Shown: one piece after another, positions 6,698 to 14,425 of the stretch
Numbering within the stretch: the first letter of the stretch is position 1
Layout: every line of letters starts with the position of its first letter
IMG/VR virus record: IMGVR_UViG_3300045454_000107
Coordinates: 1-33,707 of that record
Length of the DNA stretch: 33,707 bases
Strand: one strand, 5' to 3'
DNA from: a virus
Position numbers and translations under genes: made by a program
The notes under the pieces: generated by a model
Told to the model about the DNA's origin: nothing
The model's input: only the letters and a program-made list of their open reading frames with translations
The model's database searches: none

Positions 6698-7508
6698 CGC
6701 TCACTCCGGCCATGCGCAGGCTGCGCTGCGTCACGTGCGCCCAGGCGTGCGCGGGGGTGGCTGTGTCCGCATTCGGCGCGACAAGCTCCACGCGGTACAC
6801 GCCGGGCACCGAGAGCGCGGCGATGATCTGCGAGCGCACCACGTCGCGCCCAAGTGCGCTGGCCAGCTCGGTGCAGTAGCGCTCCAGCGCCGCCTGCGCC
6901 AGCGCCAAGGTGGCGGCGGCGTCGGCTCTGCGCCACAGCGTCAGCTCGGCCTCGATGCGCTGCGGCATATCGAGCGGCGCGCGCACTTCGACCTGGTCGC
7001 ACAGCGGGCGCACGTCTTCGGCGCTGGCGGCGGCGAGCACGGCATCGAGCAGCTCGGCGCTGGGCAGGCCGGTGTCGGCCAGCGGATGGATGCGCACCCA
7101 GCCAGGCGCGGGCGAATCGACAGCAGCGTCGATGATGTGTACCGACGCCGACAGCGCGGCGTGGCGGTAGCCCAGACGCGGCCCGGCGGTGCTGAAGGCT
7201 TCGGGTGCCAGGCGGATGCGCTCGCGCAGGCGCTCGTCGCCCTCGCCCTCCAGCCGCGCGACGCCGACCAGCTCGCCCAGGTAGTCGAGCATGGGCGCGC
7301 GCGCGTAGGCCACGAGGTTTTGCCGCGCCACGTCGTTGATCAGGCCGCGCAGCAGGGTTTCGCGGTAGGCGATGAGGTCGACGAACAGGCGCTCGACCTG
7401 CGCCGGGTAGAGCGTCTTGCCGCTGGCGGCCTCGAAGGCGCGCACCAGCTCGGCGCTGATGGCCTGCGGGTCGTCCTCGAGCAGACGCAGCGGCGCGGCT
7501 GCGCTCAT
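6690..7508 (-). CDS. baseplate protein J (Mu gp47-like)
   Basis: A 272-aa baseplate wedge protein of the gpJ family. It starts at the ATG that overlaps the W stop (ATGA at 7505-7508). The sequence has the family order: a helical N-terminus (LYPAQVERLFVDLIAYRETL), DYLGELVGVARLEGEGDERL, then a beta-rich centre (VRIHPLADTGLPS) and a C-terminal helix pair. It is followed by gene I with an 8-bp overlap, as in P2 and Mu. A dispersed 20-bp motif lies in its 3' part (6765-6784). Confidence 0.9.
   Translation of the reverse strand: MSAAAPLRLLEDDPQAISAELVRAFEAASGKTLYPAQVERLFVDLIAYRETLLRGLINDVARQNLVAYARAPMLDYLGELVGVARLEGEGDERLRERIRLAPEAFSTAGPRLGYRHAALSASVHIIDAAVDSPAPGWVRIHPLADTGLPSAELLDAVLAAASAEDVRPLCDQVEVRAPLDMPQRIEAELTLWRRADAAATLALAQAALERYCTELASALGRDVVRSQIIAALSVPGVYRVELVAPNADTATPAHAWAHVTQRSLRMAGVSDG
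6765..6784 (-). repeat. dispersed 20-bp motif, copy in gene J
   Basis: Matches the minus-strand consensus TTGTCGCAYNNAATSCGNGC with two mismatches. It is read in gene J as the segment around ELVAPNADT. Confidence 0.6.
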
Positions 7509-7855
7509 GGCAGCACCTCGGCGCTGGCTTCGATGCCGTCGGCGGTGCGGAAGATGACTTCGATGCGCAGTTGCGCCTCGGCCGCGAGCGTGACCAGCAC
7601 GCGCACCACGCTCACGCGCGGCTCCCAGCGCCGGATGGCCTCCACGGTTTCGCGCACCAGGTGTGGGCGCGCGCGGTTGATCGGGTGGTCGAGGTAGCGC
7701 GCCACGTCGCTGCCGAACTCGGGCCGCAGCGGCACGCTGCCGCGCGGGGTGCGCAGGATGGTGGCGATGGCCTGGCGCAGATCGTCCAGGCCGGTGGCAT
7801 AGCCGTCGCCGCCGAGGGCGACTTGCCAGTGGTGTTGACGCGGCCAGGTGCTCAT
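7505..7855 (-). CDS. baseplate protein W (gp25-like, Mu gp46)
   Basis: A 116-aa baseplate protein of the gpW / T4 gp25 lysozyme-like family. The pattern GLDDLRQAIATILRTPRGSV, then PLRPEFGSDVARYLDHP, is typical. It is the first gene of a late block: a conserved promoter-like element lies 33 bp upstream, and a palindrome (7859-7873) occupies the place of a Shine-Dalgarno sequence. The ATG at 7855 is chosen because the longer open frame would run through that promoter. Confidence 0.92.
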   Translation of the reverse strand: MSTWPRQHHWQVALGGDGYATGLDDLRQAIATILRTPRGSVPLRPEFGSDVARYLDHPINRARPHLVRETVEAIRRWEPRVSVVRVLVTLAAEAQLRIEVIFRTADGIEASAEVLP

Positions 7856-7858
7856 GGC

Positions 7859-7873
7859 GGCCCATTCTGGGCC
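7859..7873. promoter_or_regulatory. leader palindrome before gene W
   Basis: GGCCCA TTC TGGGCC: 6-bp arms and a 3-nt centre, beginning 4 nt upstream of the ATG. There is no purine-rich ribosome binding site. Palindromes of different sequence occupy the same place before the endolysin and protease genes. Confidence 0.6.
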
Positions 7874-7888
7874 GTGGCGGCGCGGCTG

Positions 7889-7915
7889 TGAATTAAAGGC
7901 GTTTAGCCCGTGGCA
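7889..7915 (-). promoter_or_regulatory. late promoter element (W-J-I-fibre block)
   Basis: One of three related 27-bp elements (others at 20496 and 29891). On the minus strand it contains GGGCTAAACGCCTTTAATTCA. The TTTAAT part can serve as a -10, and the GC-flanked TAAACG part lies where Mor/C-type activators bind. It overlaps the TAA of the PAAR gene and ends 33 nt before the W start. It would also drive the fibre and DGR genes downstream. Confidence 0.7.
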
Positions 7916-8205
7916 TCGTCTGCGAACACGTCGGCGCTGCCGCTGGCGCAGGCGCTGCCGCAAGCCACCGCGTCGCCCACGCGCGCCAGCGCCTGGCCGT
8001 TGACGTAGACCGTGGGCGAGCCACCTGCTTGCACCGATCCGTGGCACTCGGGTATGGCTGGGCAGCAGTGTACCTCCCAGGCGTCGCCGACGCGGTGCGC
8101 ACCGCGCCCGTTGATGCGCACATCGGTGCTGGCCTGGGCGTTGGGGCGCGGCGGCCAGCAGCCGTGGCCGCTGCAGAGGTCGCGGTGGCGGTGCGCGGCT
8201 GGCAT
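7903..8205 (-). CDS. PAAR-repeat spike tip protein
   Basis: A 100-aa PAAR-domain protein expected to cap the gpV spike as a sharp tip. It shows the PAAR-like pattern of short Gly/Pro/His turns, STDVRINGRGAHRVGD and later YVNGQALARVGDAVACGS. His and Cys residues (HRHRDLCSGHGC; CCPAIPECHGS) could coordinate a metal ion. It follows V directly (3 nt between stop and start). Its stop codon lies inside the next late promoter element. Confidence 0.85.
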   Translation of the reverse strand: MPAAHRHRDLCSGHGCWPPRPNAQASTDVRINGRGAHRVGDAWEVHCCPAIPECHGSVQAGGSPTVYVNGQALARVGDAVACGSACASGSADVFADDATG

Positions 8206-8208
8206 GGG

Positions 8209-8643
8209 CTAGTTGAGGTCGATGCGTGCGCCTTGCAGGCGCAGGCGGCCGGCGGCGCGGATGGTGACGTCGCCGACGCAGTCCACCTCCAGGTGCGCGC
8301 GCGTGCGGTCGTAGCGGATGCGGGTGCCGTCGGCAAAGCGCAGCTCGGTCTGATCCGGCCCCTGCACGCGCGCCGCGTCGCGCGCGCTGTAGAGCGCGCC
8401 CAGCACCACGCCGTCTTCCAGGCGCGCATCGAGCAGGCAGGCGACGTGCTCGCCCAGGTCGGGCAGGTGGTGGTACTGGTCGCGGTGCGTCTTGGCTTGC
8501 AGCACCGGCAGCCAGTGGCTCTCCAGGCCGTCGAGGTCGGGGAAGCGCACGCGCACACGGCAGCGCTGCAGGTCGAGCGCGACCACAAAGCCCAGGCGCA
8601 GCGCTGCGCCCTCGGTCGGCTGGCGGGGCAAGCTCAGGCTCAT
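8209..8643 (-). CDS. baseplate spike protein V (Mu gp45-like)
   Basis: A 144-aa central spike protein of the gpV family. The ATG at 8643 overlaps the D stop (ATGA). The N-terminal OB-fold is visible (RLGFVVALDLQRCRVRVRFP), then GEHVACLLDARLEDGVVLGA, then a repetitive C-terminal beta-helix (RYDRTRAHLEVDCVGDVTIR). It is followed by the PAAR tip gene. Short but within the family range. Confidence 0.9.
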   Translation of the reverse strand: MSLSLPRQPTEGAALRLGFVVALDLQRCRVRVRFPDLDGLESHWLPVLQAKTHRDQYHHLPDLGEHVACLLDARLEDGVVLGALYSARDAARVQGPDQTELRFADGTRIRYDRTRAHLEVDCVGDVTIRAAGRLRLQGARIDLN

Positions 8644-9674
8644 GGCGTGCCGCTGGCGCGCCAGCGCGCCAGGGTCAGGTGGGTCTGGTAGCCGCCAGCG
8701 TCGAGCGTGTGCCGCGCTTGGGTGGCCACGTAGCGCCCGTCCAGGCGCGCCAGGCCGGCCAGGTCGAAGGCGGCACCGGCGCACAGGCGCGCGTCGCCCA
8801 TGAGGCTTAGCTCGAGCTGGGCGCGTTCGGCCTCGTGGCGCTCTTGCATGGCCTGGGCGCGCGCCTGCGCCTGGGCGGCGCTGCGCGCGCGCAGCACGGC
8901 GCGGTCGCGGTCGGCGGCGCGCGGCGCGGCGGCGTCGTGTACCTGGGCGCCGTCGCTGCGCTGCGTCAGCAGCTCGGCGCTGGCCGGGTCGTGGTAGCTG
9001 ACCTCGCTGGCCTGCGGCACGTCGGCGGCGCGCTCGCTCCAGCTCCACGCCGTCAGGTCGGATGGGCGCAGCAGGCGCAGCGGCTCGGCCTGGGCCAGTG
9101 TGCGCAGGCGCGCCACCGCCAGCACGCGGTTGTTGTCGGTGAGCTTGAGGGTGTAGCCGTAGTCGTGCAGCAGGCGCGCCAGGAAGCTCCAGTCGCTCTC
9201 CTGGTGCTGGGTGACGCGGTCGAGCGCCAGCGCCGCCACATCGCCACGGCGCTGCAGCCCCAAGCGCTGCGCTACCTGGTCGACGATGGCGGCCAGCGTC
9301 AGGCCCTCGTAGGCATGGTTGGCGCGCGTGCGCAGCGCCTTGCTCAGGCCCACCGCCAGCGCGCGGATGCGCAGGCGCAGCGGCGGCGCGTCGGCTTGCA
9401 CGCTGTCGACCTCGAAGCGCCCGAGCGTGTGCCAGGGCGTGTGGGTGTAGCCCAGCGCGGCTTCGATTTCCAGCCCGTGCTCGGGGTACCAGTGCGCCAG
9501 CCAGCGCGAGGCGCTGCCGTCGTGCTCGGCCAGCTCGAGGTCGAGGCTGTCGGATTCGGCGTCCAACCGGTCGATGTACTCCAGCCGCGCCAGGTAGGGC
9601 GCGAGATCGGCGCTGATGTCGCGCCCGTGGTAGACGATGCGCACGCGCGCCGCCAAGGCGCTGGGGCGGTTCAT
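8640..9674 (-). CDS. tail protein D (late control D / hub protein)
   Basis: A 344-aa baseplate hub protein of the P2 gpD family, related to T4 gp27. The N-terminal ~200 residues carry the pattern (ISADLAPYLARLEYIDRLD; DSLDLELAEHDG; VTQHQESDWSFLARLLHDYG). The C-terminal third has a charged Ala/Arg/Gln helix. The ATG overlaps the X stop. The order U-X-D-V is that of P2-like tails. Confidence 0.92.
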   Translation of the reverse strand: MNRPSALAARVRIVYHGRDISADLAPYLARLEYIDRLDAESDSLDLELAEHDGSASRWLAHWYPEHGLEIEAALGYTHTPWHTLGRFEVDSVQADAPPLRLRIRALAVGLSKALRTRANHAYEGLTLAAIVDQVAQRLGLQRRGDVAALALDRVTQHQESDWSFLARLLHDYGYTLKLTDNNRVLAVARLRTLAQAEPLRLLRPSDLTAWSWSERAADVPQASEVSYHDPASAELLTQRSDGAQVHDAAAPRAADRDRAVLRARSAAQAQARAQAMQERHEAERAQLELSLMGDARLCAGAAFDLAGLARLDGRYVATQARHTLDAGGYQTHLTLARWRASGTP

Positions 9675-9901
9675 GCGCGCCTCCAGGGCGGCAGCGCGGC
9701 CGGGTTGGGCGCGGCGGCGGGCGCGGCCTCGATCAGCGGCACGCGCAGCACCTGGCCCGAGGGCAGCAGCGCGCTGGCGGCCAGGTGCGGGTTGGCGTCG
9801 AGCAGGCGCGCGATCTGGCGCACGTCGCGGTAGTAGTGCCAGGCGATGCTGTCCCAGCGCTCGCCAGCGCGCGTGATGTGCTCCAGATGCTGGCCGCTCA
9901 T
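9671..9901 (-). CDS. tail protein X (LysM-like)
   Basis: A 76-aa P2 gpX-type protein with a LysM-like fold: RAGERWDSIAWHYYRD, then IARLLDANPHLAASALLPSG. It probably joins the tail tube to the baseplate hub. Overlaps of 4 bp with U (upstream) and D (downstream) fix the start at 9901. Confidence 0.9.
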   Translation of the reverse strand: MSGQHLEHITRAGERWDSIAWHYYRDVRQIARLLDANPHLAASALLPSGQVLRVPLIEAAPAAAPNPAALPPWRRA

Positions 9902-10815
9902 GCTGTGCTCCCGGCGTCGTCCAGGCGCGCGCTGGCTTGCGCGGCCAGCAGCGCCAGCGGCGCGGCGGCGGCTTCGGTGTGCGCCTGCGCCCCTTGCGCC
10001 AGCGCCAGCGCCTGCGGCAGGCGCGCGCCCAGGTCGGCGGCTTGCGCGCCTTGCAGACGCTGCGCGGCAGCGTGCAACGCCTGCTGTGCCGCGCCCAGGC
10101 TGCGCGCCACCTGCGCCGCCGCCTCCAGCCCACCAGGCCGGGGCAGCGCGGGCAGCACGGCGGTGGGTAGGGCGGCAGCGGCGGCGTTGAGCCTTTGTGC
10201 CTGCTGGGGCACTTGCGCCAGCGCCGCCAGCGGGTTGCGCTGCGCCAGCGCGGCGAGCGAGCGCAGGCCGCTGGCGGCTTGCGCTACGCGCGCCCCGGCC
10301 GCCAGCGCCGCGCTGACCTGGCGCGCCAGCGCGCTCAAGGGGCTGGCGGGCGCGGCCGGGGTGTCGGCGCGCGCCGCTACGGGGATGCGCAAGCCCTGCG
10401 CGATCACGCCCGGCGGGTTGGGCTGCGCCGGGTCGCCGATGTATTCGCGCAAGGTGGCATCGGCCTCGAGCGCGATCAGCACGCCGGCGCCGTCGGTCTG
10501 GGTGGTGACGGCTTGCAGCTCGGCGACCACAAAGGTGCCCCGGTACTCGCCGCTGCCCAGCACAAAGGCCACCGGTTCGGCGGCCTCGAGCAGGCGCTTG
10601 AGGCGCGCCAGCTCCTCGGCCGGCTGGCACCACTGCGCGTGCAGCAGCACGCGCAGGCGCACCTCGGTCGGGCCAAAGCCGGTGTGCTGCAGCAGCGCCT
10701 TGTGCCCGATCAGGGCTTGCTCGGCGTAGCTGGCGCTCCAGCTCATGTCCAGGCCCGAGAGCCAGGTCACGATTTCGAGCTCGGTCTGGCCCAGGACAGC
10801 GTAGAGGTTGGCCAT
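9898..10815 (-). CDS. tail protein U (P2 gpU-like)
   Basis: A 305-aa protein. The first ~130 residues match the gpU family (MANLYAVLGQTELEI; SYAEQALIGHKALLQHTGFG; FVLGSGEYRGTFVVAELQ), a tail terminator/completion protein. The second half is an Ala-rich, low-complexity helical extension not usual for the family; the long open frame on the same strand upstream of 10815 is a shadow of the tape measure gene. It starts 5 bp after the tape measure stop. Confidence 0.85.
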   Translation of the reverse strand: MANLYAVLGQTELEIVTWLSGLDMSWSASYAEQALIGHKALLQHTGFGPTEVRLRVLLHAQWCQPAEELARLKRLLEAAEPVAFVLGSGEYRGTFVVAELQAVTTQTDGAGVLIALEADATLREYIGDPAQPNPPGVIAQGLRIPVAARADTPAAPASPLSALARQVSAALAAGARVAQAASGLRSLAALAQRNPLAALAQVPQQAQRLNAAAAALPTAVLPALPRPGGLEAAAQVARSLGAAQQALHAAAQRLQGAQAADLGARLPQALALAQGAQAHTEAAAAPLALLAAQASARLDDAGSTA

Positions 10816-10820
10816 GCTGG

Positions 10821-13457
10821 CTACTGGATCGCACGCCGGGCGGCGTCGGCTTGATAGCGGCGCATGTAGCGCTCGAACTCGGCCTGGCTCAAGTGCAGCG
10901 CCTGCTGCACCTGCTCGCGCACCGCGCCGGGCTCGGCGCTTGTCGCATGGATTGTGAGCACGGGCGCGTAGTGCAGCGCCATGCCGGCGGCCGCACCGGG
11001 GGTGGGGGCGGCGCTGGCGGGCGCGGCGCTGGCTGGCTGCGGCAGTGGCAGAAGCTGGGGCTGCATGGCCGGCAGATGCTGCGGCGCGGGCTGCACGAGC
11101 GGCGCGGGCTGCGGCAGCAGCAGCGGAGTCGGCTGCGCCGCGCTCATGCCGAAGGTGGCCGCAGCGGCCAGCCCGGCGGCGGCTTGCGCCACGCCGTTGG
11201 CGCTGGCGTACATGCCCTGCGCCAGCCCCTGCCCCAGGTGCGCGCCCAGGGCGGCAAACACGCGCGAGGGCGAGCGGATGCCGAGCAAGTTGCGCAGCCC
11301 CGCCACCGCGCTCTGGCCCAGGCTGCGCACCGCCTCCACGGCAGCGCCGATGCGCTGGCGTATGCCCTGCGCCAGGCCGTCGACCAGGGCGGTGCCCAGG
11401 GACAGCATTTGGGCGGGCAGACCCTGCAGCCAGACCCAGGCCTGGGCAAAGCCGCTGCGCAGCGCGCTCCAGACGCCGCCCACCGTCGATGCAATGCGAC
11501 CCCAGACAACCGACAGGGTCGAGGCAATGCCGCCCCAGAGGCTGGCAAACAGCGGCCCGAGCCGATCCCAGTGGCGCCAGATCAGGTAGGCGCCGCCCGC
11601 GATGACCGTCACCGCCAGGCCGATCGGGTTGAGCATCAGCGCCCGCCCCAGCCACAGCAGCGCCTTGCCCGCCGCCAGCAGCGCGCCCTTGAGGGCGCCG
11701 CCGAGCAGCCGCGCCAGCACCCAGACGCCCTGCGCCAGCAGCTTGAGCGGCATAAAAACCGCCATCCACAGGCCTTTGCCAAACGCGGCCGCCAGCGGCA
11801 ACACCGCCTTGAAAGCCGCGCCCAGGCCAGACAGGGCGCGCAGCGCCGGCGCAAACGCGCCAATCTGCCACAAGCCTTTGAGCCACAGCCAACGCCCGCC
11901 CACCATCAGCAGCGCCGTGCGCAAGGCGTTCAGGGGCGAAAGAATCAGGAAGCTCACCGCCCAGCCCGCACCCAGCACCGCCAGCTTGCCTGCGGTGAGC
12001 GCCAGCCCCAGGGCCACCACGCCCTGAATCAGGGCCGGATGCGCCTGCGCCCAGGCGGCCAGCGTGCGCGCAAACGGTGCCACGGTCTCCATGATCGACA
12101 CCAGCGGCGGCAGCAGGGCCTCGCCGATGGAGACGCCGATGTCGCGCGCCAGCACGCCAAAGCGCTTCATCTGCTCGCTGCTGGCCTCCATGCGCCGGGC
12201 AAAGTCCTGCGACACCAAGTCCGACCCGGCGGCGTCGAGCGCACCGGCGCGGATGCTCTGGAACTCGTCCATGTTTTGCAGCGCCGGGCGGATGAAGCTC
12301 ATGACCTGCATGTCCTGGAACAGATTGCCCAGGCCGTAGGCTTGCGTCAGCGCCTGGATGCCGGCCAGGTCGCCCGCGCGCGTGGCGGCGTCGAACTGCC
12401 GCAGCGCACCCGCGCCGCCCACTTGCTGCATGTAGCGCCGGATCAGCTCCAGCGTGCCCATCAGCGGCGACATGCCCTGGGCGCGCAGATCGATCAGGCT
12501 GCCCTTGAGGTCGATGCCGGCGCGCTCGAAGTTGCGCAGCGTCTCGGGCGCGGTGATGCGCGCCAGAAAATTGCGCAGGTTGTTGGCGGCCTCGTCCGAT
12601 GACCCGGCCCCCATGCGCGCAATTTGCAAGGCTGCACCCAGCTCAGCCACCGCCTCCTTGCCCGTCACGCCCAGCCCCTGCATCATGGGGGCCAGGTTGG
12701 GCATCCACCTGGCCATTTCGCGCATCTCAAACTGGCCCCGCTTGCCAGCGTAGGTCAGCATGTTGAACGCCGCCCCGGCCTCCTGCGCACCCAGCCCGAG
12801 ATTGCTGCGCAAGACCACGAACACGTTGGACAAGTCCTCGACGCTGGCGCGCGTGGCCGTGGCCGTCTCGGCCAGTATGGGTGCAAAGCGCTCCAGCTCG
12901 GCCACCGAGGTCACGCCGGCAGCCACCAGCACCTGCAGCCCAGCGCCGATGTCGGTTGCGTGCTGGTTGTAGCGCAGCGCGGTAGCGCGCAGCGTCTGGC
13001 CCAGTTTTTGCTGCTCCTGCCGGGTCAGATCGCCGGTGATGGCGATGTCGTTCGTCAAGTCCTCCAGCGCTGTTGCCAGGTGCACCGACGCGATCACCGG
13101 CGCGGCTACCGCCACGGCGGCGCCGAAGGTCTCTTGCATGGCCCCCAAGCGCTCTTCGCGCGCCGCCTTGAGCTCGGCACCGCGCTCGATCGATCGGTTC
13201 AGGGCTTCGGTCTTGCTGCGCACCTGCTCCAGCGTGCGCCCGAGTGCGTCGTAGCGCTGGCGCAACTGGCCCAGCGGTTGCAGCGGGTCGGCCATGGCAC
13301 GCGCCATGGCGGCACCGAGCTGCTCGTGCCGCGTCTGCATGCGCCCGGCCACCGCGCCCAGGTCGGTCACGGCTCGCTGGGCGCCACCCAGCGCCACGCG
13401 AAACGACGCCGCCAGGGCCGCCCCGATGACGATCTGCAAACCCAAGTTAGAGCTCAT
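10821..13457 (-). CDS. tail tape measure protein
   Basis: An 878-aa TP901-type tape measure protein that sets tail length and is released on injection. The start at 13457 is set by GGAGG 8 nt upstream; a start 7 codons earlier would lie before this site. The family core is around residues 90-330 (VHLATALEDLTNDIAITGDL; VAAGVTSVAELERFAPI). A hydrophobic middle (about 470-640) contains several potential membrane segments. The C-terminal part is Pro/Ala/Gln-rich and ends in a helical tail (QAEFERYMRRYQADAARRAI). A dispersed motif lies at 10940. Confidence 0.92.
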   Translation of the reverse strand: MSSNLGLQIVIGAALAASFRVALGGAQRAVTDLGAVAGRMQTRHEQLGAAMARAMADPLQPLGQLRQRYDALGRTLEQVRSKTEALNRSIERGAELKAAREERLGAMQETFGAAVAVAAPVIASVHLATALEDLTNDIAITGDLTRQEQQKLGQTLRATALRYNQHATDIGAGLQVLVAAGVTSVAELERFAPILAETATATRASVEDLSNVFVVLRSNLGLGAQEAGAAFNMLTYAGKRGQFEMREMARWMPNLAPMMQGLGVTGKEAVAELGAALQIARMGAGSSDEAANNLRNFLARITAPETLRNFERAGIDLKGSLIDLRAQGMSPLMGTLELIRRYMQQVGGAGALRQFDAATRAGDLAGIQALTQAYGLGNLFQDMQVMSFIRPALQNMDEFQSIRAGALDAAGSDLVSQDFARRMEASSEQMKRFGVLARDIGVSIGEALLPPLVSIMETVAPFARTLAAWAQAHPALIQGVVALGLALTAGKLAVLGAGWAVSFLILSPLNALRTALLMVGGRWLWLKGLWQIGAFAPALRALSGLGAAFKAVLPLAAAFGKGLWMAVFMPLKLLAQGVWVLARLLGGALKGALLAAGKALLWLGRALMLNPIGLAVTVIAGGAYLIWRHWDRLGPLFASLWGGIASTLSVVWGRIASTVGGVWSALRSGFAQAWVWLQGLPAQMLSLGTALVDGLAQGIRQRIGAAVEAVRSLGQSAVAGLRNLLGIRSPSRVFAALGAHLGQGLAQGMYASANGVAQAAAGLAAAATFGMSAAQPTPLLLPQPAPLVQPAPQHLPAMQPQLLPLPQPASAAPASAAPTPGAAAGMALHYAPVLTIHATSAEPGAVREQVQQALHLSQAEFERYMRRYQADAARRAIQ
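10940..10959 (+). repeat. dispersed 20-bp motif, copy in tape measure gene
   Basis: TTGTCGCATGGATTGTGAGC, two mismatches to the consensus; the weakest of the set. Orientation is opposite to the RT copies. Confidence 0.45.
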
Positions 13458-13471
13458 GCTACTATCCTCCA

Positions 13472-13702
13472 ATGACATCCCAGCAACGCGCCGAAGCCAT
13501 CGCCAAGGGCCTGGTGTGGCTGTTTGCCCTGAGCCTGTTCGTCTGGCTCTGGGTCGAGGGCGGCTCTTTTTTGGCGGCGCTGCTGATGACCTTTGTCAGC
13601 GTCATGGTGTTGTTGCTGCTGCTCGGGCCGTTGCTGGCGGTGCTCGCCTTGCTTCTCGGCTGGCTGGCCGACCTCATCTGGCCGCCGCGCCCTCGGCCTT
13701 GA
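13472..13702 (+). CDS. antiparallel small membrane protein
   Basis: A 76-aa protein encoded against the tail operon, in the gap between GpE and the tape measure gene. It has two hydrophobic segments (about 14-27 and 33-64), a short charged N-terminus and a Pro/Arg tail (WPPRPRP). Codons have strong GC3 (mostly CTG, GTG, GCC, GGC), which favours this strand over the Ser/Arg-rich antisense frame. Its end overlaps the GpE gene tail to tail. No Shine-Dalgarno sequence is visible; the TCCTCC before the ATG is the complement of the tape measure ribosome site. Family not recognised. It could be a superinfection-exclusion or lysis accessory protein, but that is only a guess. Confidence 0.55.
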   Translation: MTSQQRAEAIAKGLVWLFALSLFVWLWVEGGSFLAALLMTFVSVMVLLLLLGPLLAVLALLLGWLADLIWPPRPRP

Positions 13703-13850
13703 TCTGCTCGGCCGCCAGGCGGCACCAGCGCACGAAGTCGTCCAGCGCCAGCGCGTCGATCTCCGACGGCTGAAAGCGAAACCAGCGCGCCAGCACGCCC
13801 GCGCCGCGCCAGAGCTCAGCCGGCGCGATCCAGGCTGAGCCGAAAGGCAT
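13674..13850 (-). CDS. GpE-like tail assembly protein (likely frameshift partner)
   Basis: A 58-aa frame from ATG 13850. The core is LARWFRFQPSEIDALALDDF, the W-F-x-P-S-E-I/L-D pattern of P2 GpE. It overlaps the tail chaperone gene (13816-14067) and lies in its +1/-2 frame. In P2 and Mu the corresponding second frame is made as a fusion by programmed frameshifting; Mu is reported to use -2. The frame is open upstream to at least 13910. AAGG 9 nt before ATG 13850 also allows independent initiation. Confidence 0.7.
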   Translation of the reverse strand: MPFGSAWIAPAELWRGAGVLARWFRFQPSEIDALALDDFVRWCRLAAEQIKAEGAAAR

Positions 13851-14067
13851 CTTGCAGCGCCTTGTAGTCGGCCAGGTCGAGTTCGAGCAAGTCTTCGGGC
13901 ACCAGCCCACCCAGGCGCGCCAGCAGCGCGATTTCCTGTTCGTCCTGGCGCTCGCTGGCGCGCGCCGCCTCTTTCAGGTCGGCAACCTTGGCGCGGCGCA
14001 GCGCGATGCGCTCCAGCGTTTTGCCGCTGGCGAGCTTGATGGGGTATGCGAGTACGATTTCGGTCAT
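13816..14067 (-). CDS. tail assembly chaperone (Mu gp41-like)
   Basis: An 83-aa protein of the Phage_TAC (Mu gp41 / P2 E) type: YPIKLASGKTLERIALRRAK, then LLARLGGLVPEDLLELDLAD. It binds the tape measure protein before tube assembly. AAGGAG lies 8 nt before the ATG at 14067, which overlaps the DUF2513 stop (ATGA). Its stop is near GCC GGC TGA GC, where a +1 or -2 slip would enter the GpE frame. Confidence 0.85.
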   Translation of the reverse strand: MTEIVLAYPIKLASGKTLERIALRRAKVADLKEAARASERQDEQEIALLARLGGLVPEDLLELDLADYKALQDAFRLSLDRAG

Positions 14068-14423
14068 TGCAGTAGCTCCTTGATCAGGCCGGATGCGGCC
14101 AGTTTGACGGCTTCGACGCTCAGGCTCAGCCCGGCATCGCGCACGCGCGCCTTGACGCGGTTCCACAGCGTCGCCTGGCGCATGGCGTCGAGCAGCTCAT
14201 GCCCGGCAAAGGTCAGGCGCTGCGCCAGGCACAGCGTCTGAGCCCCCAGCGCGCGCACGCACTGCGCCTTGAGCAGGCCCGCCTCGGCCAGCACCTCGAC
14301 GTGGTACGACACCACCTGAGGCGCCCAGCCGGGCACGTCGCCGGGGGCCAGCCGCCCGTCCTGCTCGGGCAGGTCTTCCAGCGCCGTCAGGATGGCGCGC
14401 ACGCATTCCCAGTCCAGGCGCAC
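14064..14423 (-). CDS. DUF2513 family protein
   Basis: A 119-aa protein starting with GTG at 14423, 2 bp after the tube stop. The DUF2513 pattern is clear: MRLDWECVRAILTALEDLPE, then VVSYHVEVLAEAGLLKAQ (a winged-helix-like part), RLTFAGHELLDAMRQATLWN, and a C-terminal helix ending in GLIKELLQ. Function unknown. Members are found in phages and elsewhere. Its place between tube and chaperone genes is odd and suggests either insertion or a role during tail assembly. Confidence 0.8.
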   Translation of the reverse strand: MRLDWECVRAILTALEDLPEQDGRLAPGDVPGWAPQVVSYHVEVLAEAGLLKAQCVRALGAQTLCLAQRLTFAGHELLDAMRQATLWNRVKARVRDAGLSLSVEAVKLAASGLIKELLQ

Positions 14424-14425
14424 GC

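Noticed and set aside
13462-13725. Minus-strand 87-aa frame opposite the small membrane protein
   Set aside because: Ser/Arg/Pro-rich shadow composition and overlap with the tape measure start; the plus-strand frame has better codon use and clear hydrophobic helices.
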